Source of the DNA: UBA5336 sp038745855
Lineage (GTDB): Bacteria > Pseudomonadota > Alphaproteobacteria > Caulobacterales > Hyphomonadaceae
Assembly: GCA_038745855.1 (NCBI GenBank)
Contig: JBCDLC010000001.1
Coordinates: 82,195-146,194, forward strand
Direction of reading: 5' to 3'
Length of the DNA stretch: 64,000 nt
The number at the start of each line of letters is the position of its first letter. Positions within the stretch are counted from its first letter, which is position 1. Below are positions 35,160 to 44,312 of the stretch, piece by piece. The translations under genes and the position numbers were made by a program. The notes under the pieces are model-generated. The model did not search any database. It saw nothing but the letters and a program-made list of their open reading frames with translations, and had not been told where the DNA came from.

Positions 35160-35945
35160 ATGAGTGGAGACAGCGCCTTTCTTGATGATAATCCCGGTGG
35201 GGCAGACGCTGACCCCTTCGAGCCGATCTGCGGCAGCAAGGAAGTGGGTGCGCTGGCGCACCTCTACCGGGCGGAAGTCTACCGCTCGACCACATGGCGC
35301 CAGCGGCTCGACCAGACCACGAATTGGGCGGTTGTTTCCACGGGCATTGCGCTGTCGGTGAGCTTTGCGACGGCGACCGCATCGCCGTTCCCGATTGTCC
35401 TGGTGGGGCTGCTCTGCGTCATGTTCCTGATGCTCGAGGCCCGCCGTTACCGCTTCTTCTATGTCTGGCGGTTCCGGGCCCGGGTCCTCGAGATTGCATT
35501 CTATGTCCCGATGCTTCGGGGCCAGGGCGCCAATATTCCCATCGACCGGGGCACCGCGCTCAGCGATGACTATGAGAGCCCGAAATACCGCATCTCGATG
35601 GCGAGGGCTGTCGGCCGGCGACTGCGCCGGAACTATGGCTGGATATTCGCGATCCAGGGCGCGGCCTATTTCGCCAAGATTGCGATCCACCCGACCGATG
35701 TTCCCGACATCGGCACCTTCATCTACCGCGCCCATATCGGGCCGATCCCCGGCTGGTTCGCGATTGCGGCGGGCCTCGCTTTCCACGCAGCCTGGATTGT
35801 GTTCGCGTGGTACACGTGGCGCCAGGAGCAGAAGGACAAGACCAAGATGGCGGATTTCCTGGATAGCAGGAAGGATGTCCTGACCCACGACCAGGTCAGC
35901 GATGCCCGCAGCGTCGAAGGACTTGGCGGCGCGTCACTGGGCTGA
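35160..35945 (+). CDS. DUF2270 membrane protein
   Basis: 261 residues. Opening LAHLYRAEVYRSTTWRQRLDQTTNWAV is typical of DUF2270; two helices near 65-110 and two near 165-215. Function unknown. Start ATG 35160 has AGGGACA upstream. Confidence 0.85.
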   Translation: MSGDSAFLDDNPGGADADPFEPICGSKEVGALAHLYRAEVYRSTTWRQRLDQTTNWAVVSTGIALSVSFATATASPFPIVLVGLLCVMFLMLEARRYRFFYVWRFRARVLEIAFYVPMLRGQGANIPIDRGTALSDDYESPKYRISMARAVGRRLRRNYGWIFAIQGAAYFAKIAIHPTDVPDIGTFIYRAHIGPIPGWFAIAAGLAFHAAWIVFAWYTWRQEQKDKTKMADFLDSRKDVLTHDQVSDARSVEGLGGASLG

Positions 35946-35991
35946 TCAGGGACAAAAGCGGTGTCGTCTTTGGCGGAAACCGCCTACGCCC

Positions 35992-36008
35992 TTGTAATGC
36001 TATAACAA
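35992..36008. promoter_or_regulatory. Zur-like operator before the His-rich lipoprotein
   Basis: TTGTAAT-GCT-ATAACAA, one mismatch from a perfect palindrome and the same 3-nt-spaced design as the box at 17228. It is 86 bp before the start codon. Confidence 0.6.
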
Positions 36009-36094
36009 TCCTGAGGCGAATTGGCGCGCGCGACCGCAATCCACCCGTGTGTGAAGATCGTGTAGAGCGGTGTCCAACCAAAGGAGCACTCGCA

Positions 36095-36514
36095 ATGTTG
36101 ATCCGCATAACCATCGCCGTTTCCGCAGCCCTGACCCTGGCGGCCTGTGCAATGTCGAGCGATACCCATGCCGACGTCCATGCTGACCATGCCCATGAGC
36201 ATGGCGAAGGCTGCGGCCATGTCATGGTCCGACATAATGACCATTGGGATTACCTGCATGATGGCCACTTGCACCATGTCCACGGCGACCACGTCGATGA
36301 GCACGTCCTAGAGGTCACCGACGCGAATCCTGCCGACGAAAATCCGATCGAGGCTGCCCTACATGCCAACCATGTGCACGGAGACGATGACGCAGCGCAT
36401 CCCCTCGTCCCCCACGGCGATCATTTCGACCATATCCACGACGGACGTCTCCACCATGTCCATGGAGACCACGTCGATGATCACGGTCCGGTGGAAACCA
36501 GACTGAACGGATAG
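36095..36514 (+). CDS. His-rich metal-binding lipoprotein
   Basis: 139 residues. Lipobox LTLAACAM, then a His/Asp-rich body with a repeated element: LHDGHLHHVHGDHVDEH and IHDGRLHHVHGDHVDDH. The pattern suits Zn2+ binding in the periplasm. A Zur-like palindrome upstream supports a role in zinc capture or storage. SD AAAGGAG. Confidence 0.8.
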   Translation: MLIRITIAVSAALTLAACAMSSDTHADVHADHAHEHGEGCGHVMVRHNDHWDYLHDGHLHHVHGDHVDEHVLEVTDANPADENPIEAALHANHVHGDDDAAHPLVPHGDHFDHIHDGRLHHVHGDHVDDHGPVETRLNG

Positions 36515-36634
36515 CGCGGCGTCCGTCCTTGGCGAAGGCGCTTTTGGCTGAGTCCCGCTTAAGAGGGTTCCTTCTCGCCAAGCCCTTCCGAAAGGTTTGC
36601 GGAAAAGTCTGCTGATGAGGTTAAACCTGTGCTT

Positions 36635-37384
36635 TCAAGCGCTGGTTTGTGCTTGTCGCTCGCCAATGGCGCCGGTCTGCAAGAAAAGGAGGTCCCCCGC
36701 CAGCGAGACCATGTCGCCCAGGGCGCTCTCTACCGTGCCGGGCTGCGTGAGGCGGATCTTGAAATGCCAACGTCCAAAGGTTTCAACCAGTATCAGGGAC
36801 GCGGCGTCGTCATTCGACAGGACCGCGCAGGCCGGAGCCTCCACAGCCGCATCGCCGGTTTCCGCAGACACGCGGAGAATAAGCGCGTCTTGACAGGCTT
36901 TCGTGCCATCTCGGTCGAGGCCCAGACCGCGCGTGATCTCGGCGACCTGGATCATCTGACCCAGATGCTGCTCAGCCGTCATCGGCGCGAAATCAGAGAA
37001 ATACAGCGTCAGGATCCCCGTCTGGTCTGCCGTTTCATACTGGCAGCCGACGTCCAGGCCGTTCGGCCGGAAATCAGGCAGACCGAAGCGCGCGAACGCG
37101 CCGACCGTTGCCGGACAGACGCCGCCGCTCTGGACGTGCGTGGCAGTGTCGTCGTCCGCAAGGGTCCAGGACGGAGAGGCGACCTGGGGCGCAGCGTCTC
37201 CGCTTTCCTCCAGCGAGGCAGGTTGTTCAACAGCCGGCAGCGGGCCAGAGGACTGCGGCGAAGGCGTTTGGGTTGAGGGGGATTGTGGCGAATTCGACTG
37301 GCAGGCAGTAAGGGCCAGGAGCATGGCGCTCAAGGCTGGCAACACAGCTGCACCGATCCGAGCCCGAGGCGAATGTCCCGACAT
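36635..37384 (-). CDS. lipoprotein of unknown function
   Basis: 249 residues. Lipobox (ALTACQS), a Ser/Pro/Gln-rich linker, then a domain with four to five cysteines (GGVCPATVG, VGCQYE, KACQDA, PACAVL) likely paired. Starts 7 bp after moxR on the same strand, so probably in its operon. No family recognised. Confidence 0.7.
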   Translation of the reverse strand: MSGHSPRARIGAAVLPALSAMLLALTACQSNSPQSPSTQTPSPQSSGPLPAVEQPASLEESGDAAPQVASPSWTLADDDTATHVQSGGVCPATVGAFARFGLPDFRPNGLDVGCQYETADQTGILTLYFSDFAPMTAEQHLGQMIQVAEITRGLGLDRDGTKACQDALILRVSAETGDAAVEAPACAVLSNDDAASLILVETFGRWHFKIRLTQPGTVESALGDMVSLAGDLLFLQTGAIGERQAQTSA

Positions 37385-37391
37385 CTGCGGA

Positions 37392-38264
37392 TTATCCCGC
37401 CGGTCCGCGTCGACCGCCGCCCTCTGTTTGGCGGCGGCTCAGAAACGCAAGGCGCTCGAACAGCGCCACATCCTGCTCATTCTTGAGAAGGGCGCCGTGG
37501 AGCGGCGGGGTCAGCCTTTCCGGATCGGTCTCCCGGATCGTCTCGAGGTCAATATCCTCGTTCATCAGCAGCTTTAGCCAATCCAACAGCTCTGACGTCG
37601 ATGGTTTCTTCTTCATGCCGGGCACTTCGCGCATGGCGTAGAAGGTGGTGAGGGTTTCCTTGACCAGCTTCTGCTTCACACCGGGATAGTGCACATCGAC
37701 GATCTCCCGCATGACTTGCTCGTCGGGGAACTTGATAAAGTGGAAGAAGCACCGGCGCAGAAACGCATCCGGCAGCTCTTTCTCATTGTTCGATGTGATG
37801 ATCACGATCGGCCGTTGGACGGCCTTCACGGTTTTGTCGAGCTCGTAGACGTAGAACTCCATGCGGTCGAGTTCTTGGAGTAGGTCGTTGGGAAACTCGA
37901 TGTCAGCTTTGTCGATCTCGTCGATCAGCAAGATCGGCCGCTCTCCGGCTTCGAAGGCTTCCCACAGCTTGCCCTTCTTGATGTAGTTCGCGATGTCCTT
38001 GGCCCGCTCATCGCCCATCTGGCCGTCGCGCAGGCGGCTGACCGCATCGTACTCGTAAAGCCCCTGTTGAGCCTTGGTGGTCGACTTGATGTGCCACTCG
38101 ATCAACGGAGCGCCGAGCGCTTTTGCCACCTCGATGGCCAGGACGGTCTTGCCCGTGCCGGGCTCGCCCTTCACCAGCAGGGGCCGCTCCAGCGCGATGG
38201 CCGCATTCACCGCTACGCGCAGGTCATCCGTGGCGACGTAATCCTTGGTGCCTTCAAAGCGCAT
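37392..38264 (-). CDS. MoxR-family AAA+ ATPase
   Basis: 290 residues. Walker A GEPGTGKTVLA, Walker B ILLIDEIDKAD, sensor 1 IITSNNEKELPDAFLRRC, and a MoxR lid. Works as a chaperone with VWA proteins in assembling metal-enzyme cofactors; the CoxE-like VWA gene at 32475 is the natural partner. Followed by a lipoprotein gene. Confidence 0.92.
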   Translation of the reverse strand: MRFEGTKDYVATDDLRVAVNAAIALERPLLVKGEPGTGKTVLAIEVAKALGAPLIEWHIKSTTKAQQGLYEYDAVSRLRDGQMGDERAKDIANYIKKGKLWEAFEAGERPILLIDEIDKADIEFPNDLLQELDRMEFYVYELDKTVKAVQRPIVIITSNNEKELPDAFLRRCFFHFIKFPDEQVMREIVDVHYPGVKQKLVKETLTTFYAMREVPGMKKKPSTSELLDWLKLLMNEDIDLETIRETDPERLTPPLHGALLKNEQDVALFERLAFLSRRQTEGGGRRGPAG

Positions 38265-38370
38265 GGCGAACTCCTCATCTTCTAATTAGCTCGGCGGACA
38301 TTAAAGCCCTCAGCCCTGAGGGCAACAATTACGCTGGGGAAGTGGGGATACGCGTCGATATTCCCAAAGA

Positions 38371-39393
38371 TTAGCCGGCGGAACGGCGGACGAACACCGT
38401 TGCGATCCATCCCGCCAGCGCGCTGATGATAACGATCTGTGCCAGGCCAATGGCAAATCTGATCAGCGCGCCGTCGATCAGCAGAGCCTCCCCGTTTGTG
38501 CCAAACCCGAAGAACGTGAAAGCAGCCAGTTGGAGCGCTGCGACGCCACCGATGGCGATTGCGCTGGCCCAGGTCATCCCAGGGCGCCCATGGAGCCAGT
38601 GACCACCCACAGACCCGAGAGCCGAGAAGACCAATCCGTTAAGGGCGCTCGCCGCCAACAAGGCCGGTCCAAGAGTATTCAAACTCCAACCGCTGATGAC
38701 GGATAGCTCGATAATCGCGGCCGTCGTGAATCCCCACGTCAGATTGATGGTGAGAATGGAAATGACAGCCGCGAGAAGCAGCGCGGCATAGCGGTTCATT
38801 CGAACAGGGTCACCATCCGGCTCCAGCACGGGCGAGACACGAGTGGCATCTTGTCGTTGCTGTGCCGTCTTGCTTGTTTGCTGCTGCCGTGAGCGCTCCG
38901 GTTTGGGTAGCCCTTGCGCCGGCGGCTTTGAAGGTGTTGACACTGTTTGCTCGGGCGCTTCTGGTGCAGCGGCCTGCTGCATTAGATCCGGCCGTTTCAA
39001 TGTGCGCGATAGCGACCGCAAAAACCGCTGCCAGCCGCCATGATCGGTGTCACCGTCAAAGCCTGTAAGGTCATCGAACTGAACGTTCCAGAACGCGGCG
39101 GGCCGGTCGAGATCTGGGATGGGCTCAATCTGCACCGGGACGAGGACACCCCGGGCACGTCCGATATCGCATTCGATCTTGACCCACGGGCGTGTCAGCG
39201 CGTGTCTGCTCCAGACACCGACAACCGCGCCAGCGGTCTTGACCTCCCGATCGAGAATATCGGGAAAAACATCCCCGCTATCGAGCCCTTCGGTATCAAA
39301 AAAGACCGATAGACCGCGGGCCTCAAGCTGATCCTTGATCAGCCGTGCGGCTGGAGTATCCCGTCGGGCGTAACTCAGAAAGACGTCGGCCAT
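38371..39393 (-). CDS. TIR-domain membrane protein
   Basis: 340 residues. TIR domain at residues 1-130 (VFLSYARRD start; RPWVKIECDIGRA with the Glu that is catalytic in NAD-cleaving TIRs), Pro/Gln-rich linker, then four transmembrane helices. TIR-plus-membrane-helix proteins occur in anti-phage systems and in signalling. No partner (SLOG, cyclase, nuclease) is next to it. Start ATG 39393 matches MADVFLSY; the upstream frame is not TIR-like. Confidence 0.75.
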   Translation of the reverse strand: MADVFLSYARRDTPAARLIKDQLEARGLSVFFDTEGLDSGDVFPDILDREVKTAGAVVGVWSRHALTRPWVKIECDIGRARGVLVPVQIEPIPDLDRPAAFWNVQFDDLTGFDGDTDHGGWQRFLRSLSRTLKRPDLMQQAAAPEAPEQTVSTPSKPPAQGLPKPERSRQQQTSKTAQQRQDATRVSPVLEPDGDPVRMNRYAALLLAAVISILTINLTWGFTTAAIIELSVISGWSLNTLGPALLAASALNGLVFSALGSVGGHWLHGRPGMTWASAIAIGGVAALQLAAFTFFGFGTNGEALLIDGALIRFAIGLAQIVIISALAGWIATVFVRRSAG

Positions 39394-39540
39394 TTGGTGC
39401 CCCGCAGCGCTCTCTATTCTCGGCGTTATCGCGACACAGCCAGGTCCCGACAAGGCCGGCAGGACGCTTCCTCACTTTTAGTTAACGATATTCGGCGAAT
39501 TGATAAGGAACACAGAGATTTAAGCGATTCGATTGCCGCA

Positions 39541-39915
39541 ATGCCGCTGAAATTGTCCCTCAAGCCCGGCGAGACCTTCATCGTAAATGGTGCTGTGGTT
39601 CGCAATGGTGACCGCCGGGGCGTACTCTTGCTAGAAAATCGTGCGCGAGTGCTCCGCGAGAAGGACATCATGCAGCCGGAGGAAGCCGACACGCCGGTGA
39701 AGCGAGCCTACTTCTCAATCATGCAAATGTACCTGCTGGGCGAGAGCGAGGGGCCACAGTACGATGAAACCTGCGCAGCGCTCGCGGATCTGGCACCTGA
39801 ACAACCGGCCCTGGCCGTAACCCTGTCGCGAGAGGTCGCATGCGGCAACCTCTATAAGGCACTGTCCAGATGCAGACGCGCTCTAACGCTTGAGCCGGAG
39901 CCGGTCCATGCCTGA
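39541..39915 (+). CDS. flbT: flagellin mRNA regulator FlbT
   Basis: 124 residues. MPLKLSLKPGETFIVNGAVV and RRGVLLLENRARVLREKDIM are diagnostic. FlbT binds flagellin mRNA leaders and limits flagellin synthesis. Usual partner flaF is missing; instead an unrelated 101-residue ORF overlaps its end. Confidence 0.95.
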   Translation: MPLKLSLKPGETFIVNGAVVRNGDRRGVLLLENRARVLREKDIMQPEEADTPVKRAYFSIMQMYLLGESEGPQYDETCAALADLAPEQPALAVTLSREVACGNLYKALSRCRRALTLEPEPVHA

Positions 39916-40213
39916 CGGTCAAACCCATGGCGATGAAGACTTCGATGTGATCGATCAAGACGCACTCGACCATGCCATTCGAACCCTTGAACAAGGTGCA
40001 CCCGTCCCGGATGTCGGTATTGACCTTGGAGGTGGTTGTTTTGCCCGCGCAGATGGATCCCTTGGCAAGGAAGGTTTGCTCCAACGACTGAAGGGCCATC
40101 GCCAGATGCTGCAGATTGCCAGGAACCGAACTGTGCTTGGGTCTGGCATGACTAGCCTCACGGTCGATGGGTCCGTGAAATCCCTGCTCGACGCGGTACG
40201 CAAGGCCGGCTAG
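39908..40213 (+). CDS. hypothetical protein coupled to flbT
   Basis: 101 residues, start overlaps the flbT stop by 8 bp. Helical, acidic, one Cys. Not FlaF by sequence. Segment VPDVGIDLGGGCFARADGS is notable. Ends 11 bp before marC. Function unknown; coupling suggests a flagellar job. Confidence 0.6.
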   Translation: MPDGQTHGDEDFDVIDQDALDHAIRTLEQGAPVPDVGIDLGGGCFARADGSLGKEGLLQRLKGHRQMLQIARNRTVLGSGMTSLTVDGSVKSLLDAVRKAG

Positions 40214-40224
40214 GCGCCGGCGCC

Positions 40225-40875
40225 ATGAACCCAGAATTCATTTCCAATGCGGTCGCGATCTTCGTGACCTTCTTCGTATTGATCGACGCCATAGGTGTCG
40301 CGCCCGTCTTTGCGGCCCTCACCGCCCACGGAGATGGCGCTTACCGGCGACGCATGGCGATCAAGGCCACCTGTGTTGCGGCGATCATCATCGGGTTCTT
40401 CGCTTTCGCCGGAACGTGGTTGCTCGGGGCCATGCACATTTCCATTGCTGCATTCAAGGCCGCTGGCGGGGTGTTACTCTTTCTAATCGCCTTGGACATG
40501 GTGTTCGAAAAACGCACGGAAAGAAGGGAAAATCGGGCGGAAGATGTGATGTCCAATACGGACACCGCCGAGCCTCCCGACGACATATCCGTCTTCCCGA
40601 TCGGTATTCCCATGATTGCGGGGCCAGGTACGATTGCGGCTGTGATGTTCTACATGGCCGAGGCACCAACGGCCGTTGAGAAGGGGGTTATCCTCGGCGC
40701 GTTGGGGCTCAACCTCCTGCTGGTCTTGATCATCTTTCTCGCCGCCGGCCCCCTGGTTCGAGCCATGGGTCCCAGCATTGCCGGCGCGCTGACCAGGATT
40801 CTCGGTGTGATCCTCTCCGCCCTGTCGGTGCAACTCCTGATCGACGGCATCAGCGAGGCGTTTGGGCTGGCATAG
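40225..40875 (+). CDS. MarC-family membrane protein
   Basis: 216 residues, six helices. FVLIDAIGVAPVFAALT and IPMIAGPGTIAAVMFYM are typical of MarC/UPF0056. Inner membrane; role unresolved (earlier links with drug resistance and amino-acid transport were not general). Confidence 0.92.
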   Translation: MNPEFISNAVAIFVTFFVLIDAIGVAPVFAALTAHGDGAYRRRMAIKATCVAAIIIGFFAFAGTWLLGAMHISIAAFKAAGGVLLFLIALDMVFEKRTERRENRAEDVMSNTDTAEPPDDISVFPIGIPMIAGPGTIAAVMFYMAEAPTAVEKGVILGALGLNLLLVLIIFLAAGPLVRAMGPSIAGALTRILGVILSALSVQLLIDGISEAFGLA

Positions 40876-40915
40876 TCGCCAAGCGCCTGTTTTGCCCAGA
40901 AAGTGGCGCAGCCGA

Positions 40916-42223
40916 TTAGTGACTTGGGGATCGTAGCCGGCGGCGCTGCCACTCTCGCCCAACGGCGGCCGCGGCCTGCCAAAACAGGAAGATCAAGGCC
41001 GTTGCCAGTCCGATGACTTGCATGACCGTGTATCGGGAGATCGATACACCCGTCCGGGCAAGGGCCAGTACGCTGTCATCGATCCTTGTCTCCAGGGCGG
41101 TCACGCGGTCATGGCCTGCATCAACCACCGTCCGTAGCCTACGGAGATCGTCACCGCCCCCGACATGCTCCACCAGGGCGACTGCGCTGACACTTCCGGC
41201 GGTTTCGGCAATGGCGCTGACCTGGACCAGATCTCGCAACAGATCCTCAAGCTCATCGGTCGACAGCGTGTCCGAAAACGCACGCTTGACGCGCTCGCCA
41301 AGATCGCTGGGCCGCCCGCGGTCATCGAGCGCGATGCCGAGCCTCAACCGGAGTTGCGGCGCGGGAAGTGTGGCATCCAGAGCCCGCTCCAAACGCTCGA
41401 CAAAAGCGGGCTGAAGCCGGTTCGCCCGCAGCGCGGAGCGGAGAACAGAGACAGCAGCGGCCGCCTGCTCTGGTGAGAGACTGCCAAGCACTGCCTCATC
41501 GAGCGAGGCAGCGATGAGCCCGAAGCCTGTCAGCCGAAGTTCGATTCCCGGATCGTCGGCATCTGGCACCCAGCGGCGACTGTGGCGGGCCAGGTCGTTG
41601 AATGTGCCGAGCATCGAGAACTGGGACGTTGATGGTTCAGGCCGTCGCGGCCGCTGTGCTGTGTCCCGTTCCAGGGCGGCAAGGCTCACCCGCTCGCGGT
41701 CAGAGGCACCGGTTCCGAGAACATCATCGGGCGAGGGTGGACGGCGCGTCGGCGAAGGAACGATCTCCGTCGGGCGCAGCTTCCGCTCATATCGCGCACG
41801 TACGTCGTTTGGCAGGAAGAATATGGCCGCCTTCAAGAGCTTCTCATCCTTTGTGCCGAAAGGCTCATCATTAGCCGCCGCAAAGATTGCCCGGGCATCT
41901 TCGGGATCCAGCATGTACGGAGCACCAACGAGAAAGCCCTTTGCGGCTGGCAGGTTGTTTTCCCGCAAGCTCTGATCAACGACGCTGGCCCAGTAGGCTC
42001 TCGCATTCACGCCCCGAGGGACGATCTCGCGGAAGCGGGCATCAATGCGTTCGCGGGTCGCGAAGATGGCCTCAACGCTGGGTGTCGGTGCGAAGGTCTG
42101 GGTAGCGAACAGGCCGCTCACGGCATTTGCCGCAAGAAACGGGGTCAGTAGCATGACGGTGTTGAACACAACCGCCTGACGCCAGCCGGACCCACGCCGG
42201 CTCTTCCGATGTGTCAGTGCCAT
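40916..42223 (-). CDS. orphan membrane protein with N- and C-terminal helices
   Basis: 435 residues. Helix near 17-40 and another near 400-420, with a large charged middle rich in Arg/Pro and predicted helices. No family recognised. Lies between marC and dksA. Probably periplasmic middle domain. Confidence 0.6.
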   Translation of the reverse strand: MALTHRKSRRGSGWRQAVVFNTVMLLTPFLAANAVSGLFATQTFAPTPSVEAIFATRERIDARFREIVPRGVNARAYWASVVDQSLRENNLPAAKGFLVGAPYMLDPEDARAIFAAANDEPFGTKDEKLLKAAIFFLPNDVRARYERKLRPTEIVPSPTRRPPSPDDVLGTGASDRERVSLAALERDTAQRPRRPEPSTSQFSMLGTFNDLARHSRRWVPDADDPGIELRLTGFGLIAASLDEAVLGSLSPEQAAAAVSVLRSALRANRLQPAFVERLERALDATLPAPQLRLRLGIALDDRGRPSDLGERVKRAFSDTLSTDELEDLLRDLVQVSAIAETAGSVSAVALVEHVGGGDDLRRLRTVVDAGHDRVTALETRIDDSVLALARTGVSISRYTVMQVIGLATALIFLFWQAAAAVGREWQRRRLRSPSH

Positions 42224-42525
42224 TGATGACGCCCTGAAGTCGTTTGAGTGCGGTTAGGCTTCTATAGGTCACGCAGCACGCAACTTGATCAAGAGGGGGA
42301 TGGCAGGTTGCCTTGCCATTTGACTGCATCGCTCCGTGCATAGCGAACCGTTGGCCCTGCACTTGCTTGATCAGCCTGGCAGATAGCGGAACGAACCCGT
42401 TGCAGTAACGGCCTCAAAATCGTCGCACAATTCAGGGACGAGGGGCACATGAGCAGGGGTTGCATTCTGTTGCAGGCTTTGGATGCCGACGGTAATGCCG
42501 CCACAAACCTCTAGAGGCGAGAGTA
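42224..42525. other. intergenic region upstream of dksA
   Basis: 302 bp, no gene. Contains a perfect 10-bp palindrome CTTGATCAAG (42284-42293) and otherwise nothing I can name. Confidence 0.35.
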
Positions 42526-42942
42526 ATGAGCAGAGCGAACCCTGAAGAATACAGGCCAGTAGAGGGCGAGCCGTTCATGAATGAGCGGCAGCAGAAATAC
42601 TTCCGCGCAAAGCTGGAAGCTTGGAAAAACGAAATCGTTTCTGGCTCGAAAATTACGATCAACAATCTGCAACAGGACTCTTCTGCACTGCCAGACCTTG
42701 TCGACAGGGCATCTGCTGAAAGCGATAAGGCCCTAGAACTCAGGACGCGGGATCGGCAACGTAAGTTGATCTCCAAGATCGACGCTGCCCTTCGCCGGAT
42801 CGATGAAGGGACTTACGGCTATTGCGAGATGACGGGGGAGCCCATTAGCTTGAGGCGTCTTGAAGCCCGCCCCACAGCAACCCTGAGCCTCGAAGCTCAG
42901 GAAGCGCACGAACGAAAAGAACGCACCGTCCGCGACGATTGA
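42526..42942 (+). CDS. dksA: RNA polymerase-binding regulator DksA
   Basis: 138 residues. Coiled coil with the Asp-rich tip region (about 50-65) and YGYCEMTGEPISLRRLEARPTA, then LSLEAQEAHER. Of the four zinc cysteines of E. coli DksA only the first remains, a pattern common in alphaproteobacteria. Modulates transcription start with ppGpp. SD GAGAG. Confidence 0.94.
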   Translation: MSRANPEEYRPVEGEPFMNERQQKYFRAKLEAWKNEIVSGSKITINNLQQDSSALPDLVDRASAESDKALELRTRDRQRKLISKIDAALRRIDEGTYGYCEMTGEPISLRRLEARPTATLSLEAQEAHERKERTVRDD

Positions 42943-42961
42943 AGTCTCTAATTTCATGAAA

Positions 42962-42994
42962 CGGCAGGTCGCCCATTTCGAGTCTGACCTGCCG
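42962..42994 (+). terminator. hairpin after dksA
   Basis: CGGCAGGTC (42962-42970) with GACCTGCCG (42986-42994), perfect 9-bp stem, no U-run. Likely 3' end of the dksA transcript. Confidence 0.5.
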
Positions 42995-43143
42995 AGCTAA
43001 TCACCCAACGCCCGGCGGTTATCGCGTGCCAGTCCGTTGAGAGTAGTAATAGCTCGAAGTTCCAAAAAGAGTCCTAAGGCACGGCCGAATTCCAACTCTT
43101 TTTCTGAGCGGCGCGAATCCGGCACTTTGAATGGAGCGGAGTC

Positions 43144-43159
43144 CTAACGATCCGTTAAC
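43144..43159 (+). promoter_or_regulatory. CtrA-type box upstream of fliM
   Basis: CTAA-N7-TTAAC, one mismatch from TTAA-N7-TTAAC. 44 bp before the start of the FliM-like gene; flagellar switch genes are classic CtrA targets. Confidence 0.55.
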
Positions 43160-43202
43160 CAGATCGACGCACACAGGGTGCAAGGAAAGGCGAGTGCAAG
43201 CC

Positions 43203-44312
43203 ATGACAACGCGTTCTGTCGATCAGGCATCGCCGCCCAAGCCGCGCGCCGTTTCCGCAATTGAGCGCGCCGATGCCAAGCCCCTGAAGTCGGACAATCT
43301 GAGGCGCCCGGACCCTGATGCGGGCCGCCTGCCAAAAAGCGTCCGAAATGTTTTGACGTCCGACGAAATTGAGGCCCTGCTGAACCCTGACTTCGATACG
43401 CTGCCAGTGGCACCGGCTGAAGTTGCGCATCCCGGTCACGCGTCGGCTGATCCGGAGACGTCGTCATCTCTCTACGACCAAGAAAAACATGCGCGAGCCT
43501 TGGCCCTCACGGAGGCCTGCGATGGATTGATCGCCAGGCTCTCCCACCGTTTCCAAAGTGACGGCGGTATCGGTGCCGTATTGCGATTGGGGCAGGTAGA
43601 AACCCGACCTTTTCGTGCAAGCGTGGAGGCGCACACAGGCACGGCGATATATGTCTGCTTTGCGAACGATACCGATCAGGTTGGCGCTGTTCTGATCCTA
43701 TCAGCAGAAGCGGCGGCAACCGCAATAGAATGCGCGAGCGGTGCAGATGATCCTTTGTCGCTGGCCGCGCGCCCGCGTCCGCTGACCGAACTTGATGAAG
43801 CGTTGTTGGTTTCTGGATTGGTGCCGATCAATGACCTGTTCCCAGCCTTCAGGGTCACGCGCGCTTATGCCCATCGGTCGAAGGCGGCAGCGACGGTGCC
43901 GCCCGGTGACGGCATTCGGCTGTCGCTGACGTTGCAGATCGGCGCGCGCGCTTGGCCAACGGTGCTCCTGCTCGACACTGCTGCCCTGGGTAAAGGGCCG
44001 GCAATGAAGCCTAGTACTCGGGACGATCCAGAACCATCCCAGGCACCTCCGAACAACGAAGCGGTACACAACCAAGGACGAGGCGCCCTCACCACAGTGT
44101 TGACGGCCCGTGTCGCCAGCCTGACTGTTCCGTTGTCCACGATCGGAAATCTCAAACCTGGCGCTACCCTCGATTTGGGCCTGCAAGCCGACAGCCCGGT
44201 TTCGCTCGTAACAGGCGGCGACGGCGGGCAAACCGTCGCCCAGGGCGCACTCGGCCGTGAGGGTGACCGGATCGCCGTCCGTCTCCACCGAAAAAGCCGG
44301 GCATTCTCGTAA
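43203..44312 (+). CDS. fliM: FliM-like flagellar motor switch protein
   Basis: 369 residues. LTSDEIEALLN near residue 51 is the FliM N-terminal CheY-binding motif; a weak middle domain contains ARPRPLTELDEALL; the C-terminal 75 residues form a SpoA domain (VLTARVASLTVPLSTIGNLKPG ... AQGALGREGDRIAVRL, in two parts). The middle domain is divergent and the protein is apart from other switch genes, so it may be an alternative FliM. Confidence 0.8.
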   Translation: MTTRSVDQASPPKPRAVSAIERADAKPLKSDNLRRPDPDAGRLPKSVRNVLTSDEIEALLNPDFDTLPVAPAEVAHPGHASADPETSSSLYDQEKHARALALTEACDGLIARLSHRFQSDGGIGAVLRLGQVETRPFRASVEAHTGTAIYVCFANDTDQVGAVLILSAEAAATAIECASGADDPLSLAARPRPLTELDEALLVSGLVPINDLFPAFRVTRAYAHRSKAAATVPPGDGIRLSLTLQIGARAWPTVLLLDTAALGKGPAMKPSTRDDPEPSQAPPNNEAVHNQGRGALTTVLTARVASLTVPLSTIGNLKPGATLDLGLQADSPVSLVTGGDGGQTVAQGALGREGDRIAVRLHRKSRAFS

